Under the pieces are notes generated by a model, which did no database searches, was not told where the DNA came from, and saw only the letters and a list, made by a program, of their open reading frames with translations. A DNA stretch of 64,000 bases. Source: Profundicola chukchiensis. GTDB lineage: Bacteria > Bacteroidota > Bacteroidia > Flavobacteriales > Weeksellaceae. The first letter of the stretch is position 1, and every line of letters starts with the position of its first letter. The DNA is taken from positions 394,825 through 458,824 of the forward strand of contig NZ_JANAIE010000002.1 in NCBI RefSeq assembly GCF_029664245.1. The letters run 5' to 3'. Below, piece after piece: positions 46,030-56,244 of the stretch. The position numbers and the translations under genes are program-made.

Positions 46030-47365
46030 AGATTATACATATTATTATTTCATCGGAATCGGTGGCATAGGCATGAGTGCTTTGGCTCGCTATTTCAAAC
46101 TGATGGGCAAAAATGTTTTGGGATACGATAAAACCCAAACCAAATTGACCGAGAAGTTGATGGAAGAAGGTATGCCTATTCATTTTACAGACAATGTCGA
46201 AAACATTCCTTCAGAAATCAACAAAGAAAACACGGTTGTCATTTATACGCCTGCAGTTTTTAAAACACATTCCGAACTCGTTTATTTCCAAGAAAATGGG
46301 TTTAATGTATTTAAACGCTCAGAAGTTTTAGGTTTAATTACAAAATCTACGACTTGTTTAGCGGTGGCCGGTACTCATGGTAAGACAACCACCTCTAGCC
46401 TATTAGGACATATTCTTAAGGTTGCAGATTTAAAATCTACCGCATTTGTTGGTGGAATTGTTGAAAATTATAATTCAAATATGATTTTCAATGGGGATGA
46501 AATCTCTGTAGTAGAAGCAGATGAATTCGATCGTTCTTTCTTAAGATTAAGTCCAGACATTGCTTGTATTACTTCTATGGATGCCGATCATTTAGATATT
46601 TACGGCGAAAAAGAAGAGCTTGAAAAGAGCTTTAAAGATTTTGGGAATATTGTTTCTCAGAAATTATTTGTTCAGAAAGATATTGACATTCCAAATGCAT
46701 TGAAATATGCAGTTGAGGAAGAGGCCGATTACTTTGCAGACAATATTCAATTAGAAGATGGATTTTTCACTTTTGATTTAACTTATCCAAAAGGGAAAAT
46801 CAATCATATTAAAATGACGCTTCCAGGTAGACATAATATTGAAAATGCTGTAGCTGCAATTGCTATGTCAATGGAAATAGGTGTTACGGAAGAGCAAATT
46901 AAAGAGGCCTTGGCTTCCTTTAAAGGAATTAAAAGAAGATTTAGTCGCCATGTTGCCGCAGATGGAAAGGTGATTATAGATGATTATGCACACCACCCAA
47001 CTGAATTAAATGCTATCATTCGTGCTACTAAAAACTTCTATCCAAATAAATCTATTTTAGGAATTTTTCAACCTCACCTATTTAGTAGAACGAGAGATTT
47101 CGCAGATGATTTCGCTCAAAGCTTGTCTAAACTTGAGAATTTAATTTTAATCGACATCTACCCTGCTAGAGAAGAACCTATAAATGGCGTTACTTCGGAC
47201 TGGTTAGCCGATAAAATTGAGAAAATCAATGGAACTCGCCCAAGTGTAGTTTCATTAGATAATGCATATGATAAAATCTTGGAGCATTCAACCGATATTA
47301 TACTATTGATGGGTGCTGGAAATATTGATATATTATACGAACCGCTTAAAACTAATTTCGCATGA
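46019..47365 (+). CDS. murC: UDP-MurNAc-L-alanine ligase MurC
   Basis: A 448-residue Mur ligase adding the first stem residue, L-alanine, to UDP-MurNAc. The N-terminal GIGGIGMSALARYF motif, ATP loop VAGTHGKTTTSS, EADEFDRSFL and IDDYAHHPTEL segments are those of MurC. It overlaps both neighbours slightly (11 bases with murG, 4 bases with ftsQ). Confidence 0.96.
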   Translation: MNIKDYTYYYFIGIGGIGMSALARYFKLMGKNVLGYDKTQTKLTEKLMEEGMPIHFTDNVENIPSEINKENTVVIYTPAVFKTHSELVYFQENGFNVFKRSEVLGLITKSTTCLAVAGTHGKTTTSSLLGHILKVADLKSTAFVGGIVENYNSNMIFNGDEISVVEADEFDRSFLRLSPDIACITSMDADHLDIYGEKEELEKSFKDFGNIVSQKLFVQKDIDIPNALKYAVEEEADYFADNIQLEDGFFTFDLTYPKGKINHIKMTLPGRHNIENAVAAIAMSMEIGVTEEQIKEALASFKGIKRRFSRHVAADGKVIIDDYAHHPTELNAIIRATKNFYPNKSILGIFQPHLFSRTRDFADDFAQSLSKLENLILIDIYPAREEPINGVTSDWLADKIEKINGTRPSVVSLDNAYDKILEHSTDIILLMGAGNIDILYEPLKTNFA

Positions 47366-48084
47366 AAAGGAAGTGGATCTTATTAAAAATAACATTGCTT
47401 TTAGCAGGTTTGATATTTCTATTGGCGTTTACTAACAAAAAATACCAACTTAGAGAGGTACATACGGTTAAGAAAATGATTGATTATGCCCATGGTAATC
47501 ATTTTGTTACCGAAAAGATTGTGGATTCCATTTTAAAGAAAGCTCATCCCGATTACCCTCATATGCAAATGAAGCGAGTAAACACAAGAGATATGGAGTA
47601 TTTACTCAATAAAGATGATTATATTTCGTATGCTAATGTTTATTTAGAAAATGATGGTGTATTACATGCAGAAATAAAACAACAGATCCCAGTTCTTCGT
47701 GTGCATAATGGCGAAGAGGAATACTATATCACAGACCGAAAAAAGAGAATTCCATTATCCAAAGAATTCTCTGCAAAAGTACTCATTGCAGATGGAGAAA
47801 TCGATCTAAATGACTACAAAGGTTTGGTGGAATTGGCTCAAAACATAAATGAGGATAACTTGTTGAAAAACCTCATAGCCGGAATACGCAAAGAGAGAGA
47901 AAATTCTTTTATTTTGTTTGTTGACGATGGAGATTATATCCTAGAGTTAGGAGAGCTCGAAAATCTTAAAACAAAATTGGAGAATTTTAAGGTATTTCAC
48001 ACCGAGTATGTGCAGAAGTCGGCTGATATACCTTATAAGAAATTTAATTTAAGATTTAATAACCAAATAGTTGCAACCAAATAA
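47362..48084 (+). CDS. ftsQ: Cell division protein FtsQ
   Basis: A 240-residue bitopic protein with one N-terminal membrane helix (ILLKITLLLAGLIFLLAF) and a periplasmic POTRA/beta domain (about 35-235). Sequence is divergent as usual for FtsQ, but topology, size and place between murC and ftsA identify it. It recruits FtsL and the downstream divisome. It overlaps murC by four bases and ends one base before ftsA. Confidence 0.88.
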   Translation: MKRKWILLKITLLLAGLIFLLAFTNKKYQLREVHTVKKMIDYAHGNHFVTEKIVDSILKKAHPDYPHMQMKRVNTRDMEYLLNKDDYISYANVYLENDGVLHAEIKQQIPVLRVHNGEEEYYITDRKKRIPLSKEFSAKVLIADGEIDLNDYKGLVELAQNINEDNLLKNLIAGIRKERENSFILFVDDGDYILELGELENLKTKLENFKVFHTEYVQKSADIPYKKFNLRFNNQIVATK

Positions 48085-48085
48085 T

Positions 48086-49507
48086 ATGAAATCACAGAAA
48101 AGTAATATCGCAGTAGGATTAGACATAGGAACTACGAAAATCGTAGCCATGGTCGGTCGTAAAAACGAACATGGAAAACTAGAAATTTTGGGTGTTGGAC
48201 GCGCAAAATCACTAGGTGTTCATCGTGGAGTAGTTAATAATATTACTCAAACCATCAACTCTATCAAAGAAGCCGTGGCTCAAGCTGAGGCCGATTCAGG
48301 TTACAAGATTAAAGATGTGACCGTTGGGATAGCAGGTCAACATATTCGCAGTTTGCAACATAGCGACTATATTACAAGAAATAATTTTGAGGAAGTCATT
48401 GACGAAAATGACCTTAAAAAATTAATTCAACAAGTCTATAAATTGGTTATGCTTCCTGGTGAGGAGATCATTCATGTTTTGCCACAAGAGTTCAAAGTGG
48501 ATAGCGAGGGTGAAATTACCGAACCAATGGGTATGTACGGTAGCAGATTAGAAGCAAATTTCCATGTGGTTGTTGGACAAATTACTTCTATTAAAAACAT
48601 TGCACGATGCGTAAAGAGCGCTGGATTAAATCTTGCAGACATTACACTCGAGCCTATCGCCTCTTCTATGGCTTCATTGAGCCAAGAGGAAAAAGAAGCT
48701 GGTGTTGCCTTGGTTGATATTGGAGGCGGGACAACGGATATTGCTGTTTTCAAAGACAATATTATTCGTCATACTTCTGTAATTCCATTTGGTGGCAATG
48801 TTATTTCTGATGATATTAAGACGGGTTGTTCTATTATCGAAAGACAAGCCGAGCAACTAAAAGTTAAGTTTGGTTCTGCATGGCCAGGCGAAAACAAAGA
48901 ATCTGAAATCGTTGCGATTCCAGGTTTAAGAGGACGTGAGCCAAAAGAAATTTCACTTAAGAAATTAAGTCAAATTATCCATGCACGCGTTCACGAGATA
49001 CTAGAGCAAATCCACATGGAGCTTAAGCACTATGGATGTGACGAGCAAAAGAAGAAATTAATTGCAGGTATTGTATTAACAGGTGGCGGATCTAAATTAA
49101 AACATATTAGACAGCTTACTGAATACATTACAGGTATGGATGCCAGAATTGGTTATTCTAATGAGCATATTGCAGGTGGACAATCTGATTTGATTCAGAG
49201 TCCAGAGTTTGCAACAGCTGTTGGGTTAGTAATGAAAGGCATCGAGAAACAAGAAGATGACGCATTTGAGGAAGAGATTCTTTTACAAGAAGAAATGGCT
49301 CGCCAAGCACCTATAAATGTAGAACCTTCTAGACCAGCGCCAACGCCTGAGAATAACACAACGGCAGAAACTCCAAAACAAGCTGAGCAAGCTCCAGAGG
49401 AGGAGAAGAAAAAGAAAGTTAGAGCGCAGGAGACCATGAGAACTAAATCTTCCATTTTCCAGATTTGGACAGATAAGTTTATTAAAATGATTAACGAAAC
49501 CGACTAA
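48086..49507 (+). CDS. ftsA: Cell division protein FtsA
   Basis: An actin-like membrane tether for FtsZ, 473 residues from ATG 48086 (MKSQKSNIAVGLDIGTTKIV). I reject an upstream TTG that would overlap ftsQ. Phosphate and adenosine motifs are GLDIGTTKI, VDIGGGTTDIAVF and IVLTGGGSKL, with the SHS2 insertion between them. A proline- and glutamate-rich linker (about 405-450) leads to a C-terminal amphipathic helix (SIFQIWTDKFIKMI) that binds the membrane. Confidence 0.96.
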   Translation: MKSQKSNIAVGLDIGTTKIVAMVGRKNEHGKLEILGVGRAKSLGVHRGVVNNITQTINSIKEAVAQAEADSGYKIKDVTVGIAGQHIRSLQHSDYITRNNFEEVIDENDLKKLIQQVYKLVMLPGEEIIHVLPQEFKVDSEGEITEPMGMYGSRLEANFHVVVGQITSIKNIARCVKSAGLNLADITLEPIASSMASLSQEEKEAGVALVDIGGGTTDIAVFKDNIIRHTSVIPFGGNVISDDIKTGCSIIERQAEQLKVKFGSAWPGENKESEIVAIPGLRGREPKEISLKKLSQIIHARVHEILEQIHMELKHYGCDEQKKKLIAGIVLTGGGSKLKHIRQLTEYITGMDARIGYSNEHIAGGQSDLIQSPEFATAVGLVMKGIEKQEDDAFEEEILLQEEMARQAPINVEPSRPAPTPENNTTAETPKQAEQAPEEEKKKKVRAQETMRTKSSIFQIWTDKFIKMINETD

Positions 49508-49529
49508 AAAATTACAAACAAACTACACT

Positions 49530-51338
49530 ATGGATTTTAATACAATAAATTTCGATTTACCAAAGAACAAATCGGCATCTATCAAAGTTATAGGTGTTGG
49601 TGGTGGCGGTAGTAATGCCGTTAATTACATGTTCCAACAAGGGATAACGGGCGTAGACTTCGTTATTTCAAATACTGACAATCAAGCTTTAAACAACTCA
49701 CCTGTTCCTACCAAAATTCAATTAGGTGCTTCTATCACAGAAGGTCTTGGAGCTGGTGCAAACCCAGAAATTGGAGAGCAAGCTGCATTGGAAAGTATAG
49801 ATGACATTAAAAACTTACTAGATACAAATACCAAAATGCTTTTCATTACAGCAGGTATGGGCGGTGGTACCGGTACAGGTGCGGCGCCTATCATTGCTAA
49901 CATTGCAAAAGACATGGGTATTCTTACGGTAGGTATTTGTACAGCACCTTTTTACTTTGAAGGTAAAATGCGTGTTGAACAAGCTAAAAAAGGAATTGAA
50001 AAATTCAGAAATAGCGTTGATTCATTAATTATCATCAACAACGATAAATTAAGAGAATTATACGGTAACCTAAGCTATAAAACCGGTTTTGCTAAAGCAG
50101 ACGAAGTCTTAGCAACTGCAGCAAAAGGAATCGCTGAAGTAATTACTCACCACTACTCTACCAATATTGACTTGCGTGATGCGAAAACTGTATTAGCAGA
50201 TAGCGGTACAGCTATTATGGGTTCTGCAAGAGCACATGGTGAGCAAAAAGCGAAAAAAGCTATTGAATTAGCCTTAGATTCTCCATTATTAAATGATAAT
50301 AAAATCACAGGCGCAAGAAATGTGTTGTTATTAATTGTTTCTGGAAATGATGAAGTAACCATGGACGAAATCGGAACTATCAACGATTACATTCAACAAG
50401 AAGCGGGTCACAATGCCAACATTATTATGGGTATTGGTGAAGACGAAGATTTAGGTGATGATATCAGCGTTACTGTTATTGCAACTGGTTTCCCTGTAGA
50501 TCAGCAAGACTTTAACGGTAAAGAAGATGAGCAAATTGTTCATGTTTTAGAAGATGAACCAATCAGCACATCATTTAAAAAGCCTGTTTCTCCAGAAAGC
50601 AAATTAGAAGAGAAAAAAGCTGAATCTAAACCTGTTGAAAAAACAGAACCAAAGGAAACTCAACCAAAAGTTGAAGAGCCAAGACTTTTATTTGAAGAAG
50701 AGGACGAAGATGATATCTTAGATTTTAAATTTAAATCTCTCGATGATACTCCTTCTACGGAAAGAGACAGCGGACCATCATTTAATTTTTCATTAGACGA
50801 TGATTTCCAAGCTCCTTCAAGCTCTTCACAACCGAGAAATAATCCTAATCCAACTCCAGAAGTTAAAAAGGACAACACTACTCAAGCTCACGCACAAAGT
50901 AGTAAATACACTTTGCACACTTTAGAAGATGATTGGGAGGATGAATTTGATACACCTATTTCTGTTAACACCAAGGAAGAAGAAGTTGAAGAAGAGCCAA
51001 AACTTACTTGGGAGGAAGAAGCTCCAAAAGTGGAGGAAAAGCCAGAAGTGATAGAAAAAACAATGGATGAGGAGGCATTCGATGCTCCAATTTCAGCGAA
51101 TATTAGTCAACAAATTCAAGAGCGTAGAGAAAGATTGAAGAAATTTAACTTCAAGTTCAAGAATAAATTAAACGACTATGATGTGGATGAAGTAGAGAGA
51201 ATTCCTGCTTATAAACGTAATCAAATTGAGTTATCTGAGCACAAAAGAGAAAAATCAGGAGGTTACATTATAGATAGAGATACTTCGAACGAGATTAAAA
51301 TTCGTCCAAATAATTTCTTACATGACAATGTAGATTAA
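49530..51338 (+). CDS. ftsZ: Cell division GTPase FtsZ with long acidic linker
   Basis: Tubulin-like division protein. The GTPase core (about 1-325) has GVGGGGSNAVNYM, the tubulin signature GGGTGTGAAP and NDKLREL. At 602 residues it is much longer than the roughly 380 of E. coli. A disordered linker of about 225 residues, rich in Glu, Pro, Lys and Asp, separates the core from RIPAYKRNQIEL (about 557-568). That peptide resembles the FtsA/ZipA-binding tail, and 34 further residues follow it. It is the last gene of the dcw operon. Confidence 0.96.
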   Translation: MDFNTINFDLPKNKSASIKVIGVGGGGSNAVNYMFQQGITGVDFVISNTDNQALNNSPVPTKIQLGASITEGLGAGANPEIGEQAALESIDDIKNLLDTNTKMLFITAGMGGGTGTGAAPIIANIAKDMGILTVGICTAPFYFEGKMRVEQAKKGIEKFRNSVDSLIIINNDKLRELYGNLSYKTGFAKADEVLATAAKGIAEVITHHYSTNIDLRDAKTVLADSGTAIMGSARAHGEQKAKKAIELALDSPLLNDNKITGARNVLLLIVSGNDEVTMDEIGTINDYIQQEAGHNANIIMGIGEDEDLGDDISVTVIATGFPVDQQDFNGKEDEQIVHVLEDEPISTSFKKPVSPESKLEEKKAESKPVEKTEPKETQPKVEEPRLLFEEEDEDDILDFKFKSLDDTPSTERDSGPSFNFSLDDDFQAPSSSSQPRNNPNPTPEVKKDNTTQAHAQSSKYTLHTLEDDWEDEFDTPISVNTKEEEVEEEPKLTWEEEAPKVEEKPEVIEKTMDEEAFDAPISANISQQIQERRERLKKFNFKFKNKLNDYDVDEVERIPAYKRNQIELSEHKREKSGGYIIDRDTSNEIKIRPNNFLHDNVD

Positions 51339-51371
51339 AAATATTACATGAGGACTATGTAGTTTGTTAGG

Positions 51372-51405
51372 AAGGCCACGATTTATTCGTGGCTTTTCTG
51401 TTTTT
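51372..51405 (+). terminator. Intrinsic terminator of the dcw operon
   Basis: gccacga / tcgtggc (7 bp, extended by A-T and G-U pairs) with a 5-base loop and a T-rich tail lies about 35 bases after ftsZ. Confidence 0.75.
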
Positions 51406-51502
51406 AAAAATATGCGATTAGAATTAAACTTAATCTTTCTTATACATTTTATAATGTCAAAAAAATCGAAATATAAAGCTTTAGTTTTCCTTTAAAATGC
51501 AA

Positions 51503-51510
51503 TAACTTTG
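51503..51510 (+). promoter_or_regulatory. -7 promoter box of the YqeY-like gene
   Basis: TAACTTTG matches TAnnTTTG, 25 bases before the start codon. Confidence 0.5.
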
Positions 51511-51535
51511 AAGCTTAACTTCAAAAACACAAGGC

Positions 51536-51985
51536 ATGTCATTAGAAAAAACCATCATGGAGGATATTAAAACAGCCATGAAAGCCAAAGATAAAGTAGC
51601 ATTAGAGTCATTACGCGCAGTTAAAACAGCGTTGTCTTATGCAAAAACAGAAGCGCAAGTAGATGAACTATCAGAAGCTGATGAAATTAGCATTTTACAA
51701 AAACAAGTAAAAATGCGTAAAGAAGCAGCCGAACAATTCACTTCTCAAGGTAGAGATGATATGGCTGAAAAAGAATTACAACAAGTAACTGTTATCGAAA
51801 AATTTCTTCCACAACAATTGAGTGAAGAAGAATTAGCTGCAGAAATCACTGTCATTATTCAACAAGAAGGAGCTTCCGGAATGAAGGATATGGGCAAGGT
51901 TGTGGGGATTGCTAACAAGAAATTAGCGGGTCGCGCAGAAGGAAAAGCCATAGCTGGAGAAGTCAAAAAACAGCTAAACGCCTAA
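51536..51985 (+). CDS. GatB/YqeY domain-containing protein
   Basis: A 149-residue stand-alone YqeY protein, related to the tail of the GatB amidotransferase subunit. It shows MEDIKTAMKAKDKVALESLR, ISILQKQVKMRKEAAEQF, VIEKFLPQQLSEEEL, and MGKVVGIANKKLAGRAEGK. YqeY-type domains bind tRNA in amidotransferases, but the role of the free protein is not established. A gene of this type downstream of ftsZ is common in Bacteroidetes. It has its own promoter box, so it is not strictly part of the dcw operon. Confidence 0.9.
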   Translation: MSLEKTIMEDIKTAMKAKDKVALESLRAVKTALSYAKTEAQVDELSEADEISILQKQVKMRKEAAEQFTSQGRDDMAEKELQQVTVIEKFLPQQLSEEELAAEITVIIQQEGASGMKDMGKVVGIANKKLAGRAEGKAIAGEVKKQLNA

Positions 51986-52135
51986 TAATCAGTGAATATT
52001 AACATTTTTTGAAATTTTTAACTTAAGATTAACAACGTCTATTTTAACGTTTAATCATACGGCTTAGCGCAAATCTTTGCCGATCCGTATTGAGTTATTT
52101 AGAATGAGTATAAGGTTCGTTTGAGCTTTCGAGTT

Positions 52136-52143
52136 TACATTTG
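52136..52143 (+). promoter_or_regulatory. -7 promoter box of the RlpA-like gene
   Basis: TACATTTG followed by CC matches TAnnTTTG, 25 bases before the ATG. Confidence 0.5.
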
Positions 52144-52168
52144 CCCCCGTAAATAAAAAGTTACAGTA

Positions 52169-52537
52169 ATGAAACGAAGTTTATTTTATACTTTTATTCT
52201 GTTCATGAGTCTAAATTTTTCTTTAGCAAACATGAACGCACCAGAAAACAATAGCGAAGAAGTTAGAGTTTCTTGGTACGGAGGCAAATTCCATGGTCGA
52301 TTAACCGCAAGCGGTGAAGTTTACAACATGAATGATTTCACAGCCGCACACAAGAAATTACCATTCGGAACCAAAGTTAGAATTACAAACATTAGAAATA
52401 ACAAATCGGTGATTGTTACCATTAACGACAGAGGACCATTTGTTGGGAATAGAAAGTTTGATCTTAGTAAGGCAGCATTCCATGAGATTGCATCAGCAGG
52501 AAGAGGAGTGATAACAGCAACTTACGAAATTTTATAA
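52169..52537 (+). CDS. RlpA-like double-psi beta-barrel protein (secreted)
   Basis: A 122-residue protein with a signal peptide (residues 1-20, ending SLA) and a single DPBB domain of the RlpA family: SWYGGKFHGRLTASGEVYNM, FTAAHKKLPFGTKVRITN, and VTINDRGPFVGNRKFDLSKAA. RlpA proteins are septal, and some cleave stem-less glycan strands. It lacks the SPOR domain found in longer relatives, so targeting to the septum by denuded glycan is not expected. Catalytic activity is possible but unproven for this short form. Confidence 0.88.
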   Translation: MKRSLFYTFILFMSLNFSLANMNAPENNSEEVRVSWYGGKFHGRLTASGEVYNMNDFTAAHKKLPFGTKVRITNIRNNKSVIVTINDRGPFVGNRKFDLSKAAFHEIASAGRGVITATYEIL

Positions 52538-52560
52538 AACGAAATAATAACATTTAATCC

Positions 52561-52591
52561 AATCCACTTAGTTTACTAGGTGGATTTTTTT
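52561..52591 (+). terminator. Intrinsic terminator after the RlpA-like gene
   Basis: The 12-bp stem aatccacttagt / actaggtggatt (one G-U pair) with a 2-base loop is followed by a T-run. Confidence 0.85.
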
Positions 52592-52641
52592 ATTCATCTT
52601 ATTTAGATTCAAATTGAATTATATGGATATGATGAATTTCA

Positions 52642-52673
52642 TTGGTGATTAGTCGATTGATTCTTTAAATTTG
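52642..52673 (+). promoter_or_regulatory. Promoter of sdhCAB
   Basis: TTG at 52642-52644 and TAAATTTG at 52666-52673 are separated by 21 bases, within the Bacteroidetes range. The leader would be about 25 bases. Confidence 0.55.
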
Positions 52674-52703
52674 TCCAATACCAAAAGTTAAAAATAGAAA
52701 CTA

Positions 52704-53369
52704 ATGGCTAAAGGACTGTTTAACTCATCAATTGGACGAAAGTTTGCAATGGCACTTTCGGCCTTTTTCTTGCTGATTTTTTTACTTCAGCATTTTTTAA
52801 TTAACATGTTATCTGTTTTCTCAGAAGATTTGTTTAATTCTGTATCCCATTTTATGGGAACTAATCCATTCATTCAATTTGCAATGCAACCTATCCTAAT
52901 TGCGGGTATTGTATTACACTTTGTTTTAGGATTTATCTTAGAATTACAAAACAAAAAAGCAAGACCTGTTGCTTATGCTAAATCTAACCCTTCACACAAC
53001 TCAACTTGGATGTCGAGAAATATGATCTGGAGTGGATTAGTGATTTTAGCTTTCTTAGGTTTACACTTTTATGATTTCTGGTTACCAGAGATAACACACA
53101 AATACGTGAATGCACTTCCTGCAGATGAAACACGTTATTTTGGTGAATTAGCAGAAAAATTTCATAGTCCAGTGAGAGTTGGATTATATGTAGTAGCTTT
53201 TGTATTGTTAATGATGCACTTGTTACACGGATTCCAATCTGCTTTTCAATCAATGGGTGCGAACCACAGAAAGTACAATGGTTTAATTAAAGGTTTCGGT
53301 AAAGTTTATGCAATCGTAATCCCGTTAGGATTCATCTTTATCGCTGTATATCATTTCCTTAATCAATAA
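52704..53369 (+). CDS. sdhC: Succinate dehydrogenase / fumarate reductase cytochrome b subunit
   Basis: A 221-residue membrane subunit of the single-subunit (type B) anchor with five membrane helices, as in Wolinella and Bacteroidetes. It has conserved histidines suited to two haems: H45 in FLLIFLLQHFL context, H in IVLHFVLGF, H in LVILAFLGLHFYDFW, and MMHLLHGFQSAF. It passes electrons between SdhB and menaquinone. It is the first gene of sdhCAB (10-base gap to sdhA). Confidence 0.93.
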   Translation: MAKGLFNSSIGRKFAMALSAFFLLIFLLQHFLINMLSVFSEDLFNSVSHFMGTNPFIQFAMQPILIAGIVLHFVLGFILELQNKKARPVAYAKSNPSHNSTWMSRNMIWSGLVILAFLGLHFYDFWLPEITHKYVNALPADETRYFGELAEKFHSPVRVGLYVVAFVLLMMHLLHGFQSAFQSMGANHRKYNGLIKGFGKVYAIVIPLGFIFIAVYHFLNQ

Positions 53370-53379
53370 GTAGTAGAAC

Positions 53380-55392
53380 ATGACGAAATTAAACGCAAAA
53401 ATTCCTCAAGGAGATATAGCTGACAAATGGTCAAATCACAAAGCAAACATTCGCCTTGTATCTCCTAACAATAGAGATAAAATTGATATCATCGTAGTTG
53501 GTACTGGTCTTGCCGGTGGTTCAGCTGCTGCTACTTTGGCAGAATTAGGATATAAAGTAAAAGCATTTTGTTATCAAGATTCACCTAGACGTGCGCACTC
53601 TATTGCAGCACAAGGTGGTATTAATGCTGCTAAAAACTATAAAGGTGATAACGACTCTGTATATCGTTTATTCTATGATACTGTAAAAGGTGGTGACTAT
53701 CGTTCACGCGAAGCCAACGTACATAGATTAGCAGAAGAGTCTAGAAATATTATCGACCAATGTGTTATGCAAGGTGTTCCATTCGCGAGAGATTACGGTG
53801 GAATGTTAGATAACCGTTCATTTGGTGGTGTACAAGTAAAACGTACATTCTACGCTAAGGGACAAACAGGTCAACAATTATTATTAGGTGCTTATTCAGC
53901 AATGAACCGTCAGATTAACTTAGGTCACATTACCATGTACAACCGTCATGAGATGTTAGACCTTGTAGTAGTTGATGGTAAAGCACGTGGAATTATCGCT
54001 AGAAACTTAGTAACTGGTGAAATCGAAAGACACTCTGCACACGCAGTAGTTATCGCTTCTGGGGGATACGGAAACGTATTCTTCTTATCTACCAACGCAA
54101 TGGGATCTAATGCCACTGCAGCATGGAAGATTCACAAAAGAGGTGCAACTTTCGCAAACCCTTGCTTCGTTCAAATTCACCCTACTTGTATTCCAGTTCA
54201 CGGAACCAATCAATCTAAATTGACATTGATGTCTGAGTCATTACGTAACTCAGGTAGAATTTGGGTTCCTAAGAAGAAAGAGGATGCAGAAGCAATTAGA
54301 GAAGGTAGAAAGAAAGCGGCTGATATTCCAGAAGAAGAAAGAGATTATTATTTAGAGAGAAGATATCCTGCATTCGGTAACTTGGTACCACGTGACGTTG
54401 CGTCTAGAGGTGCAAAAGAAAGATGTGATGCTGGATTCGGTATTGAAAATAACGACACGAACGAAGGTGTATTCTTAGATTTCTCTACAGAGATTCAAAA
54501 GAAAGGTAAAGAGGTTGCATTCTCACAAGGTAACCACAATCCTACTCCAGAAGAGATTACTAAATTAGGTAAGGCTTGGGTTGAGGAGAAATATGGTAAC
54601 TTGTTCCAGATGTACCAAAAGATTACCAACGAGAATCCATATGAAACACCGATGAAGATTTATCCTGCGGTTCACTACACTATGGGTGGTATTTGGGTTG
54701 ATTACAACTTAATGAGTACTATCCCCGGATGTTATGTAGCTGGAGAGGCTAACTTCTCAGATCACGGTGCTAACAGACTTGGAGCTTCGGCTTTAATGCA
54801 AGGTTTAGCAGATGGTTACTTCGTTCTACCATATACAATGGCTGATTACTTAGCTGATGATATTAGAACAGGTCCTATCTCTACTTCTACTCCAGAGTTC
54901 GAACAAGCAGAGCAAGAAGTGAAAGATAGAATCAACTCACTTATCAACAACAAAGGAACTAAGTCAGTAGACCACTTCCACAAGCGATTAGGTTTAATCA
55001 TGTGGAACAAGGTTGGAATGGCTAGAAATGCTCAAGGATTACAAGAGGCAATTCACGAAATCGCTGAATTAAGAGAAGAATTCCACAGAGATGTTTATGT
55101 TCCTGGATCAGCAGACGAATTCAACCCAGAGTTGGAAAAAGCTGGTAGAGTTGCTGATTTCTTAGAGTTAGGTCAGTTAATGGCAATGGATGCACTAAGA
55201 AGAAATGAGAGTGCTGGTGGTCACTTTAGAGAAGAGTACCAAACAGAAGAAGGAGAAGCATTACGTGACGATGAAAACTTTGCGCATGTTTCTTGCTGGA
55301 ACTATAACGGACCAGATATTTCAAAAGAAGAATTTTTTAAAGAAGAATTAGAGTTTAACTACATTGAGTTGAAACAACGTTCATATAAATAA
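53380..55392 (+). CDS. sdhA: Succinate dehydrogenase / fumarate reductase flavoprotein subunit
   Basis: A 670-residue flavoprotein. The FAD dinucleotide fold is [19 protein letters not shown]. The histidine for covalent FAD attachment lies in [20 protein letters not shown], and the substrate-site residues in [10 protein letters not shown] and the [15 protein letters not shown] segment are present. It oxidises succinate to fumarate in the TCA cycle, or does the reverse. The length is typical of the Bacteroidetes type. Confidence 0.97.
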   Translation: MTKLNAKIPQGDIADKWSNHKANIRLVSPNNRDKIDIIVVGTGLAGGSAAATLAELGYKVKAFCYQDSPRRAHSIAAQGGINAAKNYKGDNDSVYRLFYDTVKGGDYRSREANVHRLAEESRNIIDQCVMQGVPFARDYGGMLDNRSFGGVQVKRTFYAKGQTGQQLLLGAYSAMNRQINLGHITMYNRHEMLDLVVVDGKARGIIARNLVTGEIERHSAHAVVIASGGYGNVFFLSTNAMGSNATAAWKIHKRGATFANPCFVQIHPTCIPVHGTNQSKLTLMSESLRNSGRIWVPKKKEDAEAIREGRKKAADIPEEERDYYLERRYPAFGNLVPRDVASRGAKERCDAGFGIENNDTNEGVFLDFSTEIQKKGKEVAFSQGNHNPTPEEITKLGKAWVEEKYGNLFQMYQKITNENPYETPMKIYPAVHYTMGGIWVDYNLMSTIPGCYVAGEANFSDHGANRLGASALMQGLADGYFVLPYTMADYLADDIRTGPISTSTPEFEQAEQEVKDRINSLINNKGTKSVDHFHKRLGLIMWNKVGMARNAQGLQEAIHEIAELREEFHRDVYVPGSADEFNPELEKAGRVADFLELGQLMAMDALRRNESAGGHFREEYQTEEGEALRDDENFAHVSCWNYNGPDISKEEFFKEELEFNYIELKQRSYK

Positions 55393-55400
55393 GAATTAAT

Positions 55401-56168
55401 ATGGCTGATAAAATCATAAATATTACACTCAAAATTTGGCGTCAAAAAAACGACAAATCTAAAGGGAAAATTGAAACTTATAAGTTGAACGGTGTTTCTC
55501 AAGCGAGTTCTTTTCTCGAAATGTTAGATCAATTAAACGAACAATTGATTGCTGAGAAAAAAGAGCCTGTAGCTTTCGACCACGATTGTCGTGAAGGAAT
55601 TTGTGGAACTTGTTCTCTATATATTAACGGACGCCCTCACGGACCTGACACAGGAATTACAACTTGTCAATTACACATGAGAATGTTCAATGATGGAGAA
55701 ACTATTTATATCGAGCCTTGGCGTTCGGCTGCGTTCCCAATTATCAAGGACTTAGTTGTTGATAGAAGCTCATTTGAAAGAATTCAACAAGCAGGTGGAT
55801 ATGTTTCTGTTGACACGACAGGTAACACGGTAGATGCAAACGCACTTCCAGTTCCTAAATTTGATGCAGACCGCGCATTTGATGCTGCAGCTTGTATTGG
55901 ATGTGGAGCTTGTGTTGCGGCTTGTAAAAACGGTTCAGCTATGCTATTCGTTGGTGCTAAAGTATCTCAGTATGCTTTATTACCACAAGGTAAAGTTGAA
56001 GCTACTAAACGTGTTCAAGACATGGTTCAACAAATGGATATCGAAGGATTTGGTAACTGTAGTAATACAGGTGCTTGTGAGGTTGAATGTCCAAAAGGTA
56101 TTTCTTTAGAGAATATCGCAAGAATGAACCGCGAATACTTAAGCGCAAAAGTTTCTAGCGAACAATAA
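55401..56168 (+). CDS. sdhB: Succinate dehydrogenase / fumarate reductase iron-sulfur subunit
   Basis: A 255-residue electron-transfer subunit with three clusters. [2Fe-2S] is held by [20 protein letters not shown] followed by TTCQLH. The other two are held by [14 protein letters not shown] and [15 protein letters not shown]. It completes the SdhCAB complex II and lies nine bases after sdhA. Confidence 0.97.
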   Translation: MADKIINITLKIWRQKNDKSKGKIETYKLNGVSQASSFLEMLDQLNEQLIAEKKEPVAFDHDCREGICGTCSLYINGRPHGPDTGITTCQLHMRMFNDGETIYIEPWRSAAFPIIKDLVVDRSSFERIQQAGGYVSVDTTGNTVDANALPVPKFDADRAFDAAACIGCGACVAACKNGSAMLFVGAKVSQYALLPQGKVEATKRVQDMVQQMDIEGFGNCSNTGACEVECPKGISLENIARMNREYLSAKVSSEQ

Positions 56169-56191
56169 GTCTAGAACTTAATTATAAAATT

Positions 56192-56227
56192 AAAGTCCCA
56201 ATTCAGCTGAAGTGGGACTTTTTGTTT
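56192..56227. terminator. Intrinsic terminator of sdhCAB
   Basis: The perfect 9-bp stem aaagtccca / tgggacttt encloses a self-complementary ttcagctgaa loop and is followed by T-rich sequence. It faces convergent rnpA. Confidence 0.82.
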
Positions 56228-56244
56228 TATTAAAGATTATACTT

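Noticed and set aside
48071..48085. TTG at 48071 as the ftsA start
   Set aside because: It overlaps ftsQ, and the ATG at 48086 gives the normal FtsA N-terminus directly before the GLDIGTTK motif.
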